NCBI GenBank assembly: GCA_026874595.1
Contig: CM049306.1
Span: forward strand, 104,235,142-104,299,141
Reading direction: 5' to 3'
Length of the DNA: 64,000 nucleotides
Source: Sipunculus nudus
Taxonomy: Eukaryota; Annelida; Sipuncula; Golfingiida; Sipunculidae
In this document: piece after piece, positions 12,301-27,300 of the stretch
How the letters are laid out: each line of letters opens with the position of its first letter
Position numbering within the stretch: position 1 is the first letter of the stretch
Position numbers and translations under genes: made by a program
Notes under the pieces: model-generated
Database searches by the model: none
Told to the model about the DNA's origin: nothing
The model's input: the letters and a program-made list of their open reading frames with translations, nothing else

Positions 12301-15300
12301 AAATTCATAAAAAATCAAAAATTTTAAGTGGCGCCCCCTTACTTGTGCAGCAGGTACAGACCATCAGTCCTAATGTTCATAGTGAGTTTTGTAAAAATCC
12401 ACCCAATGGTTCCTGAGATATAAGCTTCTAAGTGTTTTTCTATAATCCGCTCTAAAACGTAGAAAAATAGGTCAAGGCACCCATCTTTGAACTTGACTGA
12501 GATTTTGTCAATATACATCTTCACCGAAGAAATAAAATTCCTACGGTGAATCCTTTTAGAGTTATCCTGCTCACAAGCCAAAGACAAAAAATCAAAGAAA
12601 AATTAATTAAAATCAGAAATCATAGGTGGTGCCCCCTAACTAGTGCAGCAGGTACAGACCATCACTCCCTATAACTATAGTAAGTTTTGTGACAATCCAC
12701 CAAATGGTTCCTGAGAAATAAGCTTCTAAGTGTTTTTCTAAAATCGCCTCTAAAACGTAGAAAAATAGGTCAAGGTTATCCATCTTCGAACTTGACCGAG
12801 ATTGTGTCAATGTTAATCTCCACCAAGGAAATAAAATTCCTACAGTGAATCCTTTTAGAGATATCAAGCTAACAAGGCCAAGGTGGAAAAATCCAAGAAA
12901 AATTCATTAAAAATAAGAAATCGTAGGTGGCGCCCCCTAACTTGTGCAGAAGGTTCAGACCATCAGTCCCAATGATCACAGTTAGTTTTGTGAAAATCCA
13001 CCCAATGGTTCCTGAGATATAAGCTTCTAAGTGTTTTTCTATAATCTGCTCTAAAACGTAGAAAAATAGGTAAAGGTCACCCATCTTCGATCTTGACCTT
13101 GAGATTTTGTCGAGACACATCTTCACTGAAGAAATAAAATTCTTACGGTGAATCCTTTTAGAGATATCCCACTCACAAGGTAAAGGTTAATGGATGCCGG
13201 ACGGACAGCCGGACGGACGGACAGCTTGGGTGACGACAATAGCCCATCAGCCTAATGGCTGAGAGCTAAAAAGCATCAATTGACATACAGCTATATATAT
13301 GTGTGTGTGTGTGTGTGTAAGGTATAATATAATCATATATGATTAAATACAAAGATAATGTATCAAAATAATTTCACTTTGCTGTTTGGAGAAATTTAAA
13401 ATTTATTTTAATTATCAAGCAGAATTAACATACACTGAACTCTTCATGAACAGTAATTAACCTGTATTTGCTGTATCTGGGCTCTCCTCACGTTTCTTCC
13501 TTTTCTTAGATTCTGTCTCTCCGTTAGTCACCTCATCTTTAACATTATTCATATTGTCATCCTCATCTTCCTCCTCTCTGTGCTTCCTTTTCTTTCCTTT
13601 CTTCTTCTTGTTTACTCCTTCATTTTCTTCATCCTCCTGTTGGTTTGCTTTTCTGTCTTTTTTTTCCAATTTACCAGCTTTTTTCCTTCTCTCTTCTTTT
13701 CTCTCTCTCTTGCTCAGTTTATGCTCCTTTCCCTGGTTACTTTCCTCATCACCAGGTGTCTCCACTGTGCTTGCCTCTGATTTATTTTCTGACTTGGGAG
13801 CTGCTGTCTCTTGAACCTGCTGTTGACTTTCCTGAAATAAAAATTTATCAATTAATATTTTTTTTCTTAATTTTAGCATGAAAGCAAAGAAAATGAAAAG
13901 TAATTAATACACAAGTCAGGGCACTATTCTGAAAACTAATCATTTGGGATATGTTAACATATACTCTGTATTATTGTTACCTAATACAAGTGGCCCATTT
14001 GGATAGTTCGGATCCCACGCTCAAGAACTTTTTGCCTGTAAAATCTAAGTAAATGTAGATAGATTCAAATATGAACCAGCTGCCGACGCCGTGGAAGTCC
14101 GAGGTTGCAAACGACGGAACTTCAGACCATCTGGTTGCACCTCCTGAGTGGAGGTAGCAACGAGGTCCAGCAGCGCAGATTTGCACGCATGCCAAGCCTG
14201 GCGTTGCAGAGCGACCTCCGACCACTGATCGTTAGCCAGGGCGGGATCGGCAGCGGAAGATGACGGGGACGCCTGAGGGGGATCAAGGGAAACCAGTGGA
14301 GCCGTAAAGACCGGAGGCTGAAAAAAAGAAGCGGATCAGCAGGCAGCAGGAACAACCTGAAAAGCCACTGGAACCGGGGCCGCTGACGGCACTGCAGACG
14401 GAGACTGAAAGAAAGAGCCGGCAGGCCGGCCAGGGCATGCAGAACGGTCCGCTGGAACAGCCGGAGTCATCGGAAGCGAGTGGGGCTGAAAGGAAGGGGA
14501 GGCAGGAGGGCCTGAAATACCTACCTCCGCAGCGCCAGCCGGCTCGGGGGGAAAAGGAAGGAAGCCGGTGAGGGGCCGGGGGTGAGGACATCGGCCTCGG
14601 GGAAAGCATAGGGGGAATAGGGGAGGCCACCTGACGAATGGACTTGGGTCTAGACTTATCATCTAGATCCGACATCAGTGAAGAGCAAAACCGTGAGAGT
14701 TTACTCAGTATGGAATATGAGGACGGGGGTTCCGAACGGGGAGCCGCGTGAACCGGGGAGGACTTCCGCTTTCGTGAAACTGAGAGTAATAATTTTGCTG
14801 TAGAAACGACTGGGGATGTAACGGCACAGGTGGTAATGGATGGGGAACATAACACGGCCGTGTTGCGTTCACCCATGGTAGGATCCCCCCCCCCCCCCCC
14901 CCCGAGGTAACCACGGGACCAGATTATGGGACCCGGGACGGGGAAATCCCAACTACCGGGGAATGGGACCATGCATGAAACAAGGCCCATGTGTCAGAGG
15001 ACCAAGTCAGACAATAGAAGCATGGATTGGCCGGACCCCGGCAGGAGTCATTGTGAGAACGGCAGGGGAAACAAGTGGTGTGAGAATCCCAAGCAGGGAT
15101 TAATGAACCACAAGTAGCAATATAAGAGGGGTTCTCCATGGCAGGAAGGGAAAAAGAAACACAACTTACAGTTCAGTTGGCAAACCCGACTGTACAAACC
15201 GAAACAGTGGACGAATCGCGCAGAGCGTGATTACACGTCCATCATGGCGGACTCCAGAAGAAACAAGGGACCTATGGGTCATGGCCTCAGCTGTTATATA

Positions 15301-18300
15301 TGATAAAAAAATATGATTTAGAAATGAGGCACATGCTGGTTTTATGTGGTAATAAAAATAAGCTGTATTATAAGTTGTTGTTGTTTAGCTTATGTATGAT
15401 TTTGATAGTACCTTTGGACACAGGAAAGAGGATTGATTTCATTTATTTTATTCACAAATGGAGTGCGATTGTCACACAGATTTTGACTTGGCCATATAAC
15501 TTATAAGCAGAACATATAATATAAGGTTAACTATTTATTAAAAACATTACAAATATTGTCCCAAATATAATTTTTATTAAAAATAATAAGAGAATAGTAT
15601 GATTTTTCAAATAAATATAACTGAAATGATTATTAAAATAATATTAAAGAATATATTCATAAATGCATTCATTAATACATTTTGAAAGTATTTGCACTGG
15701 TAATCATATACTTTCATTTTTACCTGAATTCCCATTCTTATGAAAGAAATTTTATAATACATATTCATATTTGTGTTTAAATACAATTGCAAAGTATTCG
15801 CACCATGTCTGGTATTTATTCAGTTTTCACCAAACAATGATGTTGAGAATCCAGAATATACAAAATTCACACATTTAAATAATGATCATAAGTACCTGGT
15901 TTTATGGCTTTTATTTATATTTTAAAAAAATGTAATATATTCATTTTGGACTAATTTCACATCAATGTACTAACTATAGACACAGTAGGTATCTAGATAA
16001 TAATATTATCAACTGCATCTTTGTCTATCATTAATTTCCTTCATATGATCCCTAATGATTAGTAATGAATAATATGATTTACTTTTTTATCATTAAAATT
16101 GAACTGAAAATACCATAGGTGACTGCATGGTGTTATTTGGAATACGTGACATTCTTTCCATTGATACAAGATTCTTATATCATCGGTAACTGCAAGTTAA
16201 TTTCCTGTTATTATCAACTAACAAATTCCTTTTCTATTTTTCTTTAATTTGTTATTAAAAACCAATAAAAATTTATTAATTTGTTTATTGTTATGTTGTT
16301 CGTTAAAACTACTAGATGAGTTGGGTTGGACACCTGGATCAACTGTGGCTGGCCATTATAGAATAAGCTGCCTGGAGCCCCAGTTTATGCCTCGCCTCAA
16401 GCATGTATAACAAGGTCAACATACAGGTGACTCAAGAGGTGCTACAGAGAGCCAAGGTCTGACATGGTCTCATAAAAACATTAATAAAAACTACAATTTT
16501 TGGCCAATTTCTTTCAGCTTTTTAAACTAAAAAGCTGAAATCTTTATGTGTGCATGATATGAAAATTATATCAACAGTGCTCACAGGAAACAAACATGCC
16601 ATGGTCAAAGTTGGGCAAAATTTAAGGTACTAATTTTATATTTATACTAATAACTTATAAAATTTGAAAAATTCAGAACTAATTTTGGGTATTCAATTGA
16701 ATCTTTATTAAATAATGTTACATCCCTGACAAAAAATCTCTAGCTTCAGCAATCCTCTTGTTAAGGGAGTAAATATATTTCTTGATTTTTTACAAAACTT
16801 GTGCATTATGTTTGGGCCCATAACTTAAAACAATTACGCAATACTGACATCATTTCTGGCATGTGCATAGAGAATGTAATGAAAATTATGTATATTATAT
16901 ATGATTAAAGTCAGATCAGTGGTTTTGATATTAGCCAGTCATGAAGTGTAACAATGGGTTTTTAATGGAAAAATGAAGTTTTTCATTAATATCTCAAAGG
17001 TATTAAGTCCTAGTGACCAAATTCTTGGCATGGTAGGGGATTTTTGAGACATCTAATTGCATGCCAAATTTTAGGAACTGAGAGCTGAAGCTGGGGAGCT
17101 GAGCACTTGCAAACTGCATGACACTAGCTTGATGTAAACAATATGTTACATGGTGCTTGAAAACTTGAATAAAATCTACAGTTTTTTATCAACTGGTTTC
17201 AAATTTTTGGTATTTACAGACAAAATGCTAAAAAAAAACATGCTGTGAAAATTTAATCCACAGTACTTACAGGAAAAAAACGTGCCATGGTCAAAGTTGG
17301 GCAAAATTTAAGGTACCAATTTTTTATTTTTGTTAATATTTTAAAAAATTTAAAAGATTTTGATCTAATTTTGGGTATACAATTTAATTTTGATTAATCA
17401 AAGTTATATTACTGGAAAAAAAGTTTATAGCTTTAACATATTTTGTGTAAAGTGATCAAATATCTTTCCTGATTTTTTACACAATGCATTATGTTTGAGC
17501 CCATAACTTTTTAAATTTTCATAATACAGACATAATTTCTGGCATGTACATAGGAACTATATAGAGGAATAATTTTGGTAAATATGAGGAAAAACAGATG
17601 AGTGGTTTTGATATTAGGCAGTCCTGAAGTGTAAAAATAGGTTTTTCCTTAATTTCTAAAAGGAACAAAGTCGCAAAGACCCAGTTTTCGGCTTGGTAGG
17701 AGATCTTGGGCACATCTAACATTATGCCGAATTTTGGATTCCTAGGTCTTACGGTTTCAAAACGTGCCACATCTACGGACGGACGGACAGACGGACGACG
17801 GACAATGGACCACGACTATAGCTCAGATGACTTATAGTCAGCTGAGCTAAAAAGTGATTACAGGAAATGGAAGTGTGACCTAGATACATGGGAACGAGGC
17901 GGGATGGGCGATAATAGGCCCAATAAGGGAAAATTTTCAGTTGGCTTACACTGGCTTATAAACTTTAACAGAGAAAATTCTCATTAATACAGAAACAGCT
18001 CACAATTATGTTTACATAATAAAACAAGGAGTTTATAACATATGGGGTTCCAACTCTGAGAAGTTCTGCCAGGTCTAGCATGTAAGTTGTGCGCTAATTG
18101 CAATTAAGACATGATAAGCCCATTAACCCTATTGTGCACCTATTGTACCGCGGTGTCAGGTGCTTATAGCAAGGTTGTTGGATGTTACTTACACAGTCCA
18201 CTGAAGCTTGTCAGGCCCAGAGCAATATATCCAGAAACTAAGCAGTAAATCACTGGAATAACATTGACCAGAAATATGAATGTGCTGATCTTTTGTTTTG

Positions 18301-21300
18301 TTTAGATTTATGTGCAAAAGGTATATTTAGAGAGGTCTTTCATGTTGAGGAAACACTGAAGCGATTTTGGGAAAGATGCAGTCACACTGCGTCATTAACT
18401 ACAATTATATATGACATATGACTGGTAAGTGTAAACCTTATTTTCCTTGAATAATTTTGGAATTCTATAAGTTCCCATCATTCTATACACTTCTGGCAGG
18501 TATTAAAAATTAGTCTTGTTTTATACTGTTCCATGGATAACAAAATGTTATGATGCCAATGTCCGGATGACTTTCATTTTCATTGATAACTGTGAGCCTT
18601 TGCCTGCTGCGTCACTGATGGCATTATTCTTGTATTGTTAACTGCTGCCCAGTGATAGCTTAGATGCATTAGCAACGATGGCTTCACACATTTTCTCTTG
18701 CTACACAATGTTTATATTAAAATATATTTACATATACAATATTTACATAAAATACTTGAGGAGATAAATTTGAGGAGAAATTAACTTAACTGACAAAACA
18801 GCATCAGTTCATGTTTAGGGTCTCCGTGAACTTACGAGCCATTCTGAAGTCATGCCAAAGGAGGGATACTCGCACTGTATCAAATAGCACCGGGCTTATC
18901 AGCAGCATCTCTTTGTGCTTTTAAGCAGAGGATTTTATGACCCCAGTCAGCAACATTCGACATGGCCAGACTCCTAGTTGGAACTCCATTTGTAACAAAC
19001 TCTTTGGTCAAACTGACATGTAAGTCAGCTTACATGAAGTGAAGCACTATGTAAGGATAATAAATTATCCACATATCTGACAGCTATATTACCTGTTTCA
19101 CCTTGTCCAGTCCCAACATGTCCCACACCTGTCCTGCCAGGCTCTTGTCCCACACTCTCAGGCTGTTCTTGAGGAAGTTCTGAATAAACCAAACCAAATC
19201 AATGACACCATGTCTCCACAGTAACAAGAAGTGAACTTGATATTTCTTGGCACCGTAGGTGCCATAGTATCCCCAGACAAATAACCCCCCCCTCCTCCCA
19301 GCCTTGAAGAATAGGATCCCATCTTGAATTCAGATGCAGAGACTGACACTTGGCAAGCCACCAAGGTTTCTTATAGGTATGGGCATATTTAAGGTAAAGG
19401 TCACTCTCATAGGAGAGGTCATGATCCAAATTGAAATATATCTCATTCCGTAACCAATATCTATATACATGATATGAAAGAAATCTGTCCTTTAGTTTTC
19501 AATTTATCATGCTAACAGTGCTGTCAAGTGGCAATGGTGTGGTATTAACAGGTGTAAAAGCAAGAAAACGACACAAGGTGGCGCCACCTGTATTCTTCAG
19601 AAGAGAAAAAAAAGCCAAGATTTAAAAAAAAAAAGTATGAAGAAGTGAATAATAATCTGGTCTCCCAAAACACCAGTGTTTCGGGTACCAGTGACAAAAT
19701 ACAATGATTCACCCTTCATAGTTTTACATCAAATTTGAAGTCTATATAACTTATGTTGTTTGATAAATCATCCTTTGTATAATCATCTGATGAAAATATC
19801 TATATCTAATTATTTCATAATTAGATGAAATTAAGTTAAAATGACTGTGTTTTGGGATGAAAACCATTTATAATGGCTATGCCACTGCCACCTGGTGGTT
19901 CCCATTGGTACCAAGCTTACCATTTGTTTCAGGCGTACAATACACATTTAATTTCATTTTGCCATTTCATGACACAATAATTCAGTGATATATTAAACAG
20001 GGGATAATTATAAATTAATGTCATATTTTGGCTTCAAATTTGAAGTGGGTGTTTCATCATAGATACTAAAATCACCAATTTTGGGTATTCTTGATGAACA
20101 ATAATAAAGTGATAAAGAACTATTGTTCAAACCACTTGAAATACCTCTGTAAATATGGGTTTAAACAAAAAGACTTCAGTAGGCAGTGCAACAGTTTTTC
20201 AACAATTGGGGCACTTTCCTGAATTTTCTTTTCTTTTAGCAGTAATTCCTTTATATGTGGTGGTAACTTCATTCAGTCAACGTCATTCAGATAAATTATT
20301 ATTTCAAGCACAGTCTGATACCTCAAAGCAATAATCATTATTTATCAATTTTCCTGAAAGCATAATTAGATGTTTGAACCTCTTACTTCAAGATGCCAAA
20401 TTATAACTTAATTTTGGCAGAACAATAAATTTTCCAAAGGCATAAAAAATAAGGATAAGCTGAACTTTATTGCTTGGCAATAAGATCTTTATTTTTATAT
20501 TTAAACTGCACTCTTTGGCATATATTGTGGGATATGTCTTTGACTTACCTCAAATTTTGCCCTTTTCCTTGGAATATTAGGATAATCTTCAAGTTGCTGC
20601 AGAAGATTTTTCAACTGTGAATTATTTTTGGGAGCCTTCTCAATAGCAGCATGAACCAGCTGTAAAGAAATCAAAACTTTTCAGTTTTTATGCAATCCTT
20701 ACATTCTGTAATATATTTCTATGACTTCCTTGATTTATTAAGGCAGTGGAAACAAGGGACCCATGGGTCATGTCCCTCAGCTGAATTTTGGAACATTTTA
20801 GCAAATGCAAAATATACTTATAAATAGTAGAATTTGAAAAGCTAAGAGGAAATGGCCCTGCTAACTGGTGATAATCAAATATTAAATATACATTTACCTA
20901 ACTAATATTGTGTACTTTTATGGACTATGTCAAAGATGCAGGAGTCTTTCATGATGAAATATTTCTAGAAGTATCATTATTTCAGCTAAGTGACAGTAAT
21001 ATGTGCATAAAATAACCATGGGAATGTATGAACACCTGTAAATTATAGTAAAAGGAAGGAAGTGGAGATTAGCTGAAGTATAATGATACACATTTGATAT
21101 ATTCACTGAAATAAAATGCTGTAAATAGTTAAAATTTCACATTTTCAAATGAGCATAAACTAAATCTGATAAGTACATACTGCACAGTGTATTACATGAA
21201 AATTGTGACCTGAAACCATTAACAAATGCAATAAGGAAAAAAAAACATGATGGGCCTGAGAGAGATTTATATGAAAGGATACATTTGACAAACAAAAAAA

Positions 21301-24300
21301 ATGTGTTCATGTAATTAATAATTCTAAAAACAGGTTAAACATATTTCCAAATGCAATTCAAAACATTTTAATCATGGCTTTAACATATCATTTATAAGAT
21401 TGAATATATAACAATTTACAGCTATATACTTAAAATATAGATTGCAGAACACTTGCCATAAATCTACAAATAAGTTGATTCACAATTCTAAATTGCATCA
21501 CCATATATCCCTTACTTTTTCAGATAACACTAAAATATATCTGATAACAAAACAATAAATATCTGAAAATAAAACTTGATACAGAATCCACAAATCTAAA
21601 CTGCACTTTTATTTATCAATAATTTGGCTCATATATTATCAAATTATGCATACTGATGGGTTTATTTATTATTAAATCATATTTTAATTTGTTAAAATCA
21701 TTTAAAAGGAAATTAATTTCTTTAAACATGCTACATTACCTCTGGATTACTCCTTGAAATACTAACTCAAGCAAAGTTTGATACATTGGAGAGAAACAGC
21801 TTTACAATTAAGAAAATATGGTTCAAACAATAACAATTATTGCATTACACTTAGTGAATATTGCTGTGTGGGGGGGTGGGGCGATGTAAAGGGGGGGGGG
21901 GTTGGTGATTTGAGAATTGCTGTACACCTGTAACAGCAAGTGAGCTCAAACAGTGTTGCATTACAAATTAGGTTACCCAGGCAGGGATGAAGTGAATAGA
22001 AATGGGTTGCGTGGGGACTGACTATGCAAGTCAATATAATAATATAAATTCCATTTCTAGCCCAATTTTTAAGCTTTTATTTTCAAATTTCAGATCTTAA
22101 AAGATTATTTCCTTATTTATACTTACTTTGAAAATTAAATCAATAGTTCTTATAGGAAAACTAGATGTGTCGGAACGACACAAATGCCCCCGCATGGGGC
22201 AAATTAGAAACATTTGCCAAATTTTGTAAAATTTTTTAAGTTCAGGAGGTGTTTTATGGTCAACAGTAGGTCAACAAGTGCAAAATGCAAACTCAATCTG
22301 TAACAGGTCATTATCAAGCAACACATTAAAAATCAGGCCAGTATCTGCAGAAATTGTGAAAAAAAGTCCATACATGTGCATTTTTCATAAAAATTTCTGT
22401 CTTTCATGAAATTTTCTATGTTCAGGATTTGTCATATCGTCAAAAATAGGTTAACTGGGACGAAACGCGAACTCCATCTGTAAGTGGTCATTATGTGGCC
22501 ACAGACCAAACATTAGGCCAGTATCTGTAAGCATTGCATTGCGAAACTAGAATATTAGCAAAGGCTGAAAATCAGTTATAAATTGAAATTGGAGATGTAT
22601 GTACCATGTTTCATAACAATCCACCAAATGCTTCCTTTGAACTTGACCAAGATTTTGTAAATATAACGCAATAGCACTGAAGTAATGAAGTTTCTGTGTT
22701 GAATACCTTTGGAGATATCCTGCAAAAAGGCCAAAATGGAAAAATCCGATAAAATTTCATTAAAAAATCAGAAATTGCAGGTGGTGCCACCAAAACTGTG
22801 CAGCACATACAGACCATCAGTCCCAATGATCATAGTAAGTTTTGTGAAAATCCACACAATGGTTCCTGAGATAAAAGCTTCTGAGTGTTTTTCTATAATC
22901 AGCTCAAAAATGGAGAACAAGTGACCCATGGGTCATGACGCTCAGCTGACTGGGAAGAGATTCGCAAAAGGAAATTTTATCATCAGAATGGTAGTAAATA
23001 CCCATTCAACTGAAGCATCAAACAGATTAACCAACAGGCCAAGATTTAGTCTGTATTTATATATCTCAAAAATAGAGAAAAATGTGTAAACTTTTAAAAC
23101 TAGAATGCGGGTAACCGACAAGTGACTACATGTATCTGCCAAAATCGGATAGTGAGGCATGGATTGAGTGGCAAGGGGAAATAGAGTGAGGTATGTTGCA
23201 TATTAGCATGGATGTCTGCAGCCTAAATGTGTATGTAGGTTGTGCCACCTACCACAAATCCAGAAAGCTGTCCAAGTTGTATACACCTGCAAAATTTTAG
23301 GCAGAAAAGTCAAACCACTACATGTATATGAGCGATTTTTGCCCATGGCAGACAAACAGACAAACACTGTGCAAAAATCTTTGCAGGTAACCCCTCCAGT
23401 TTTGTGTATGATAAAGACCTATGTGAGATCTAAACACATGCACAATTTTGGCCCAATCGGTCAAATGGTTCCTGAGATATGAGCTTGGATGTGTCCAGCG
23501 TTAACTAGAATGTAGGTGGCGCCACCTGTCATAAAATCAAGAAAGCTGTCCACGATGTATAAACCTGCAAAATTTAAGGCAGTTATGTCGAACCACTACA
23601 GAGAAATGAGTAATTTTAGGCCATGGCAGACTAACAGACAGACGCTGTGCAAACATTGTTACAGGTGGCGCCACCATTTTTTGTGTATGTTACAGAGCTA
23701 TCAAAGGGCTACATTTGTATAAATTTTATTTCCTGATCGGTCAAACGGTTCCCGAGATATAAGCTTGGATGTCATCAGCGTGAACGTGAACGTAGGTGGC
23801 GCCACCGGTCATAAAATCAAGAACCCTATCCTGGATGTATACACATGACGAATTTCAGGTGAATTAGTCAATTCACTGCAGAGATATGAGTGATTTTAAC
23901 CCAAGGAAGATGAACAGATGGACACTGTGCAAACATGGTTACAGGTGGCGCCACCATTTTTTGTGTATGTTATAAAGCAATCCAAGGGCTACATTTGTAT
24001 CAATTTTATTTCCTGATCGGTCAAACGGTTCCCGAGATATGAGGGTTTATGAGTGGAAACAGACCCACAAATGGACACTGGATAGAGAGGAAAGGTCAGA
24101 GGTCAATGCAAATTGGTTAGGCACCAGTTCACATGTGACCCGATAATAGGTGTAAGTTTGGGAAAAATCGGTCCATTAGTCTCCGAGGAGCTCTCTGGAA
24201 ACGAACACCGCCGCGGCGGAGGAACTCGGTCAAAAACATAGTATCCCCAAAACTTCATTTTGGCGGATACAAAAATACAGGTGGCTCCACCAGTCTGCAG

Positions 24301-27300
24301 AAACTAATAAAAACACTTGCAAAAAATCATGGTGATCTCTGCATTAGTTGTTCAGATACTTCAGTTTTTGTATCAAATTGTCCATTATTCTGAGGGATAT
24401 TTCGGAGTCCTATAGCTTGAAGGATATGGGTAACAGAGACCTAATTTCAAGTTTCCACAGGCACCTTTCATGGGCCTCCTTGCATGACAAGAATGAAGAT
24501 ACTAGGTCCAGTTGTTGCGAATTGTACCCTGTTGACAGATAACCACATCTTTAAAGGTCTCAAAAAAAAGAAAAAAATTCGTAAAAATTTGAAAAAAAAA
24601 TAGAGGTGGCACACCCAGTCTGCAGAAACTGATGGAACAGCTCATGATCAATATGTATGCCGAAAATCATGACCATCAGTGTTGTAGTTATTGAAATACT
24701 GCAGTTTTTGTATCAAATTTTCCATTATTCTGGGGGGGGGGGTATTTTGGACCCATACAGCTTAAAGAATATGGGTAACAGAGACCTAATTTCAAGTTTC
24801 CATGGAGACTTTTTATGGGTCTCCCTGTGTGTCAAGAATGAAGATTCTTGGTCCAATTTTTATGATTTGTGCCCTGTTAACAGATGTTCATATCTTTAAA
24901 GGTCTCAAAAATACAGAAAAATTTCGTAAAAAAAACCGAACAAATACAGGTGGTGCCACCAGTCTGCAGAAACTTATGAAACACTCCATGATCAATATCC
25001 ATGCAAACAATTATGGTTATCTCTGCATTAGTTGTTCAGATACTTTAGCTTTTGTATCAAATTTTCCATTATTCTGAGCTGTACTTTGGAGTGCCATAGC
25101 TCAAAGGATATGGGTAACAGAGACCAAATTTCAGGTTTCCATGGAGACTTATCATGGGTCTCCCTGTGTGTCAAGAACGAAGATTCTAGGTCCAGTTGTT
25201 ACGATTTGTACCCTGTTGACAGATAACTACATCCTTAAAGGTCTCAAAAATGGAGAAAACAATTCGTGAACATTGAAAAATACAGGTGGCGCCACCAGTC
25301 TGCACAAACTGATGAAACATCTCATGATCAATATGTATGTCGAAAATCATGACCATCAGTGATGTAGTTAATGAGATATTGAAGTTTTTGTATGAAATTT
25401 TTGACTATTCTGGGGGGTAATTTTGGGCCCCATAGCTCGAAGGATATGGGTAACAGAGACCTAATTTCTGGTTTCCATGGAGACTTTTCATAGGTCTCTC
25501 AGTGTGTTGAAAATGAAGATTCTAGGTCCAGTCGTTACTATTTGTGCCACGCTAACAGATGACAGCATCCTCAAAGGTCTCAAAAATAGAGGAAAAAATC
25601 GTAAAAAATCAAACAGTACAGGTGGCGCCACCAGTCTGCAGGAACTGATCGAACATCTCATGATCAATATGTATGCCAAAAATGAAGACCATCAGTGATG
25701 AAGTTATTGAGATATTGAAGTTTTTGTATGAAATTTTTTACTATTCTGGGGGGTACTTTGGGGCCCCATAGCTCAAAGGATATGGGTAACAGAGACCTAA
25801 TTTCTGGTTTCCAAGGAGATTTTTAATGGACCTCTCAGTGTGTCAAGAATTAAGATTCTAAGTCCAGTCTTTATGATTTGTGCCTTGTTAACAGATGTTC
25901 ACATTTTTAAAGGTCTCAAAAATAGAGAAAAAAATTCGTAAAAAATCGAAAAATACAGGTGGCGCCACCAGTCTGCAGGAAGTGATGTAACATCTCATGA
26001 TCAATATGTATGCCAAAAATCATGACCATCAGTCAAGTAGTTAATGAGATATTGAAGTTTTTGTATGAAATTTTTGACTTTTCTGGGGGGTACTTTGAGG
26101 CCACATAGCTCGAAGGATCTGGGTAACAGAGACCTAATTTCTGGTTTCCAAGGAGATTTTTTATGGACCTCTCAGAATCCCAAGTTACAAGGTTCTAGGT
26201 CAAGCGGTTACGATTTGTGCCTGGTTAACGGACGGACAGACGGCACGACGGACAGACGGACGACGGACAAAGAGTGATCGCTATAGCTCAGATGACTTTC
26301 AGTCAGCTGAGCTAAAAATGGGTCAAGGTCACCCATCTTCGAACTTGACCAAGATTTTATCAATATACATCTTCACTGATGAAATAAAATTCCAACGGTG
26401 AATCCTTTTAGAGATATCCTGCTTACAAAGGTAAAAGTTAACAGACGCGGAACGGACAGACGGACACCGGACAGACAGATGGACGGACGGATAGACGGAC
26501 AGCTTGGGTGATGACAATAGCCCATCAGCCTTTGAGCTGAGGGCTAAAAACGGCTGTACATGTACATTTGGCATGAAAATTTATATTTTTCATGAAATTT
26601 TCTATGTTTAGGAGGCGTAAAACAATCAAAGGAAGGTCAACCGTGACGAAACGCGAACTCGATCTGTAACTGGTCATTATCTGCCCACACATAAAAAATC
26701 AGGGCGGTATCTGCAGGCATTGCAGGGAAAAAAGTCCGTACAAGTCCGCACTTGTCATGAAAATTTATAATTTTTATGAAATTTTCTTTGTTAGGGCACC
26801 GTCAAACGGCAAAAAGTAGGTTAACTGGGACAAAACGCAAACTTGATCTGTAACTGGTCAATACCTGCCCACACACCAAAAATCAGGCCAATATCTGCAG
26901 GCATTGCGAATAAAAGTCCGTACATGTGTATTTCTCATGTAATTTCTATTTTTCATGAAATTTTCTATGTTTAGGAGCTGTAAAACGGTCAAAAGTAGGT
27001 CAACTGGGACGAAACGTGAATTCATCTGTAACTAGTCAATATCTGCATACACACCAAAAATCAGGCCAATATCTGCAGGCATTGCGAAAAAAAATCCGTA
27101 CATGTGTACATGTCATGAAAATTTCTATTTTTCATGAAATTTTCTAAGTTAAGGAGCCGTTAAACAGTCAAAAGTAGGTCAACAGTGACGAAACGCGAAC
27201 TCGATCTGTAACTGGTCATTATCTGCCAACACACCAAAAATCAGGCCAATATCTGCAGGCATTGCGAAAAAAAATCCGTACATGTGTATTTATCATGAAA

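Larger units (their letters stand above)
22918..26315 (+). mobile_element. R2 element copy D (3.4 kb), innermost of the R1-R4-R3-R2 nest, carrying R5
   Basis: The left end is CAAGTGACCCATGGGTCATG then ACGCTCAGCTGACT. The right end is AGTGATCGCTATAGCTCAG, the hairpin, then CAGCTGAGCTAA. Comparison with intact R3 units indicates an uninterrupted site of GGAGAAAAATGGGTC, so insertion was into an A run. An R5 element (about 23098-24272) sits inside, followed by six units of about 336 bp. It is antisense to LYAR. Confidence 0.92.
22544..26550 (+). mobile_element. R3 element inserted in R4 and interrupted by R2
   Basis: The left end AAACTAGAATATTAGC matches the R3 copy at 11946. The sequence continues to 22917, and after the R2 insertion resumes at about 26316 with GGTCAAGGTCACCCATCTTC, ending with GACGG microsatellite, CATCAGCC...GCTGAGGGCTAAAAA. 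Confidence 0.88.

Noticed and set aside
13554-13881. Plus-strand Ser/Phe-rich frames
   Set aside because: They are antisense shadows of the charged LYAR exon 6.
24280-26220. Recurring short frames with M-G-N-R-D-L-I-S and M-E-T-F-H-R-S as a small-protein family
   Set aside because: They repeat with the 336-bp DNA unit, vary in frame and length between units and lack any conserved start context; they are translations of a tandem repeat.
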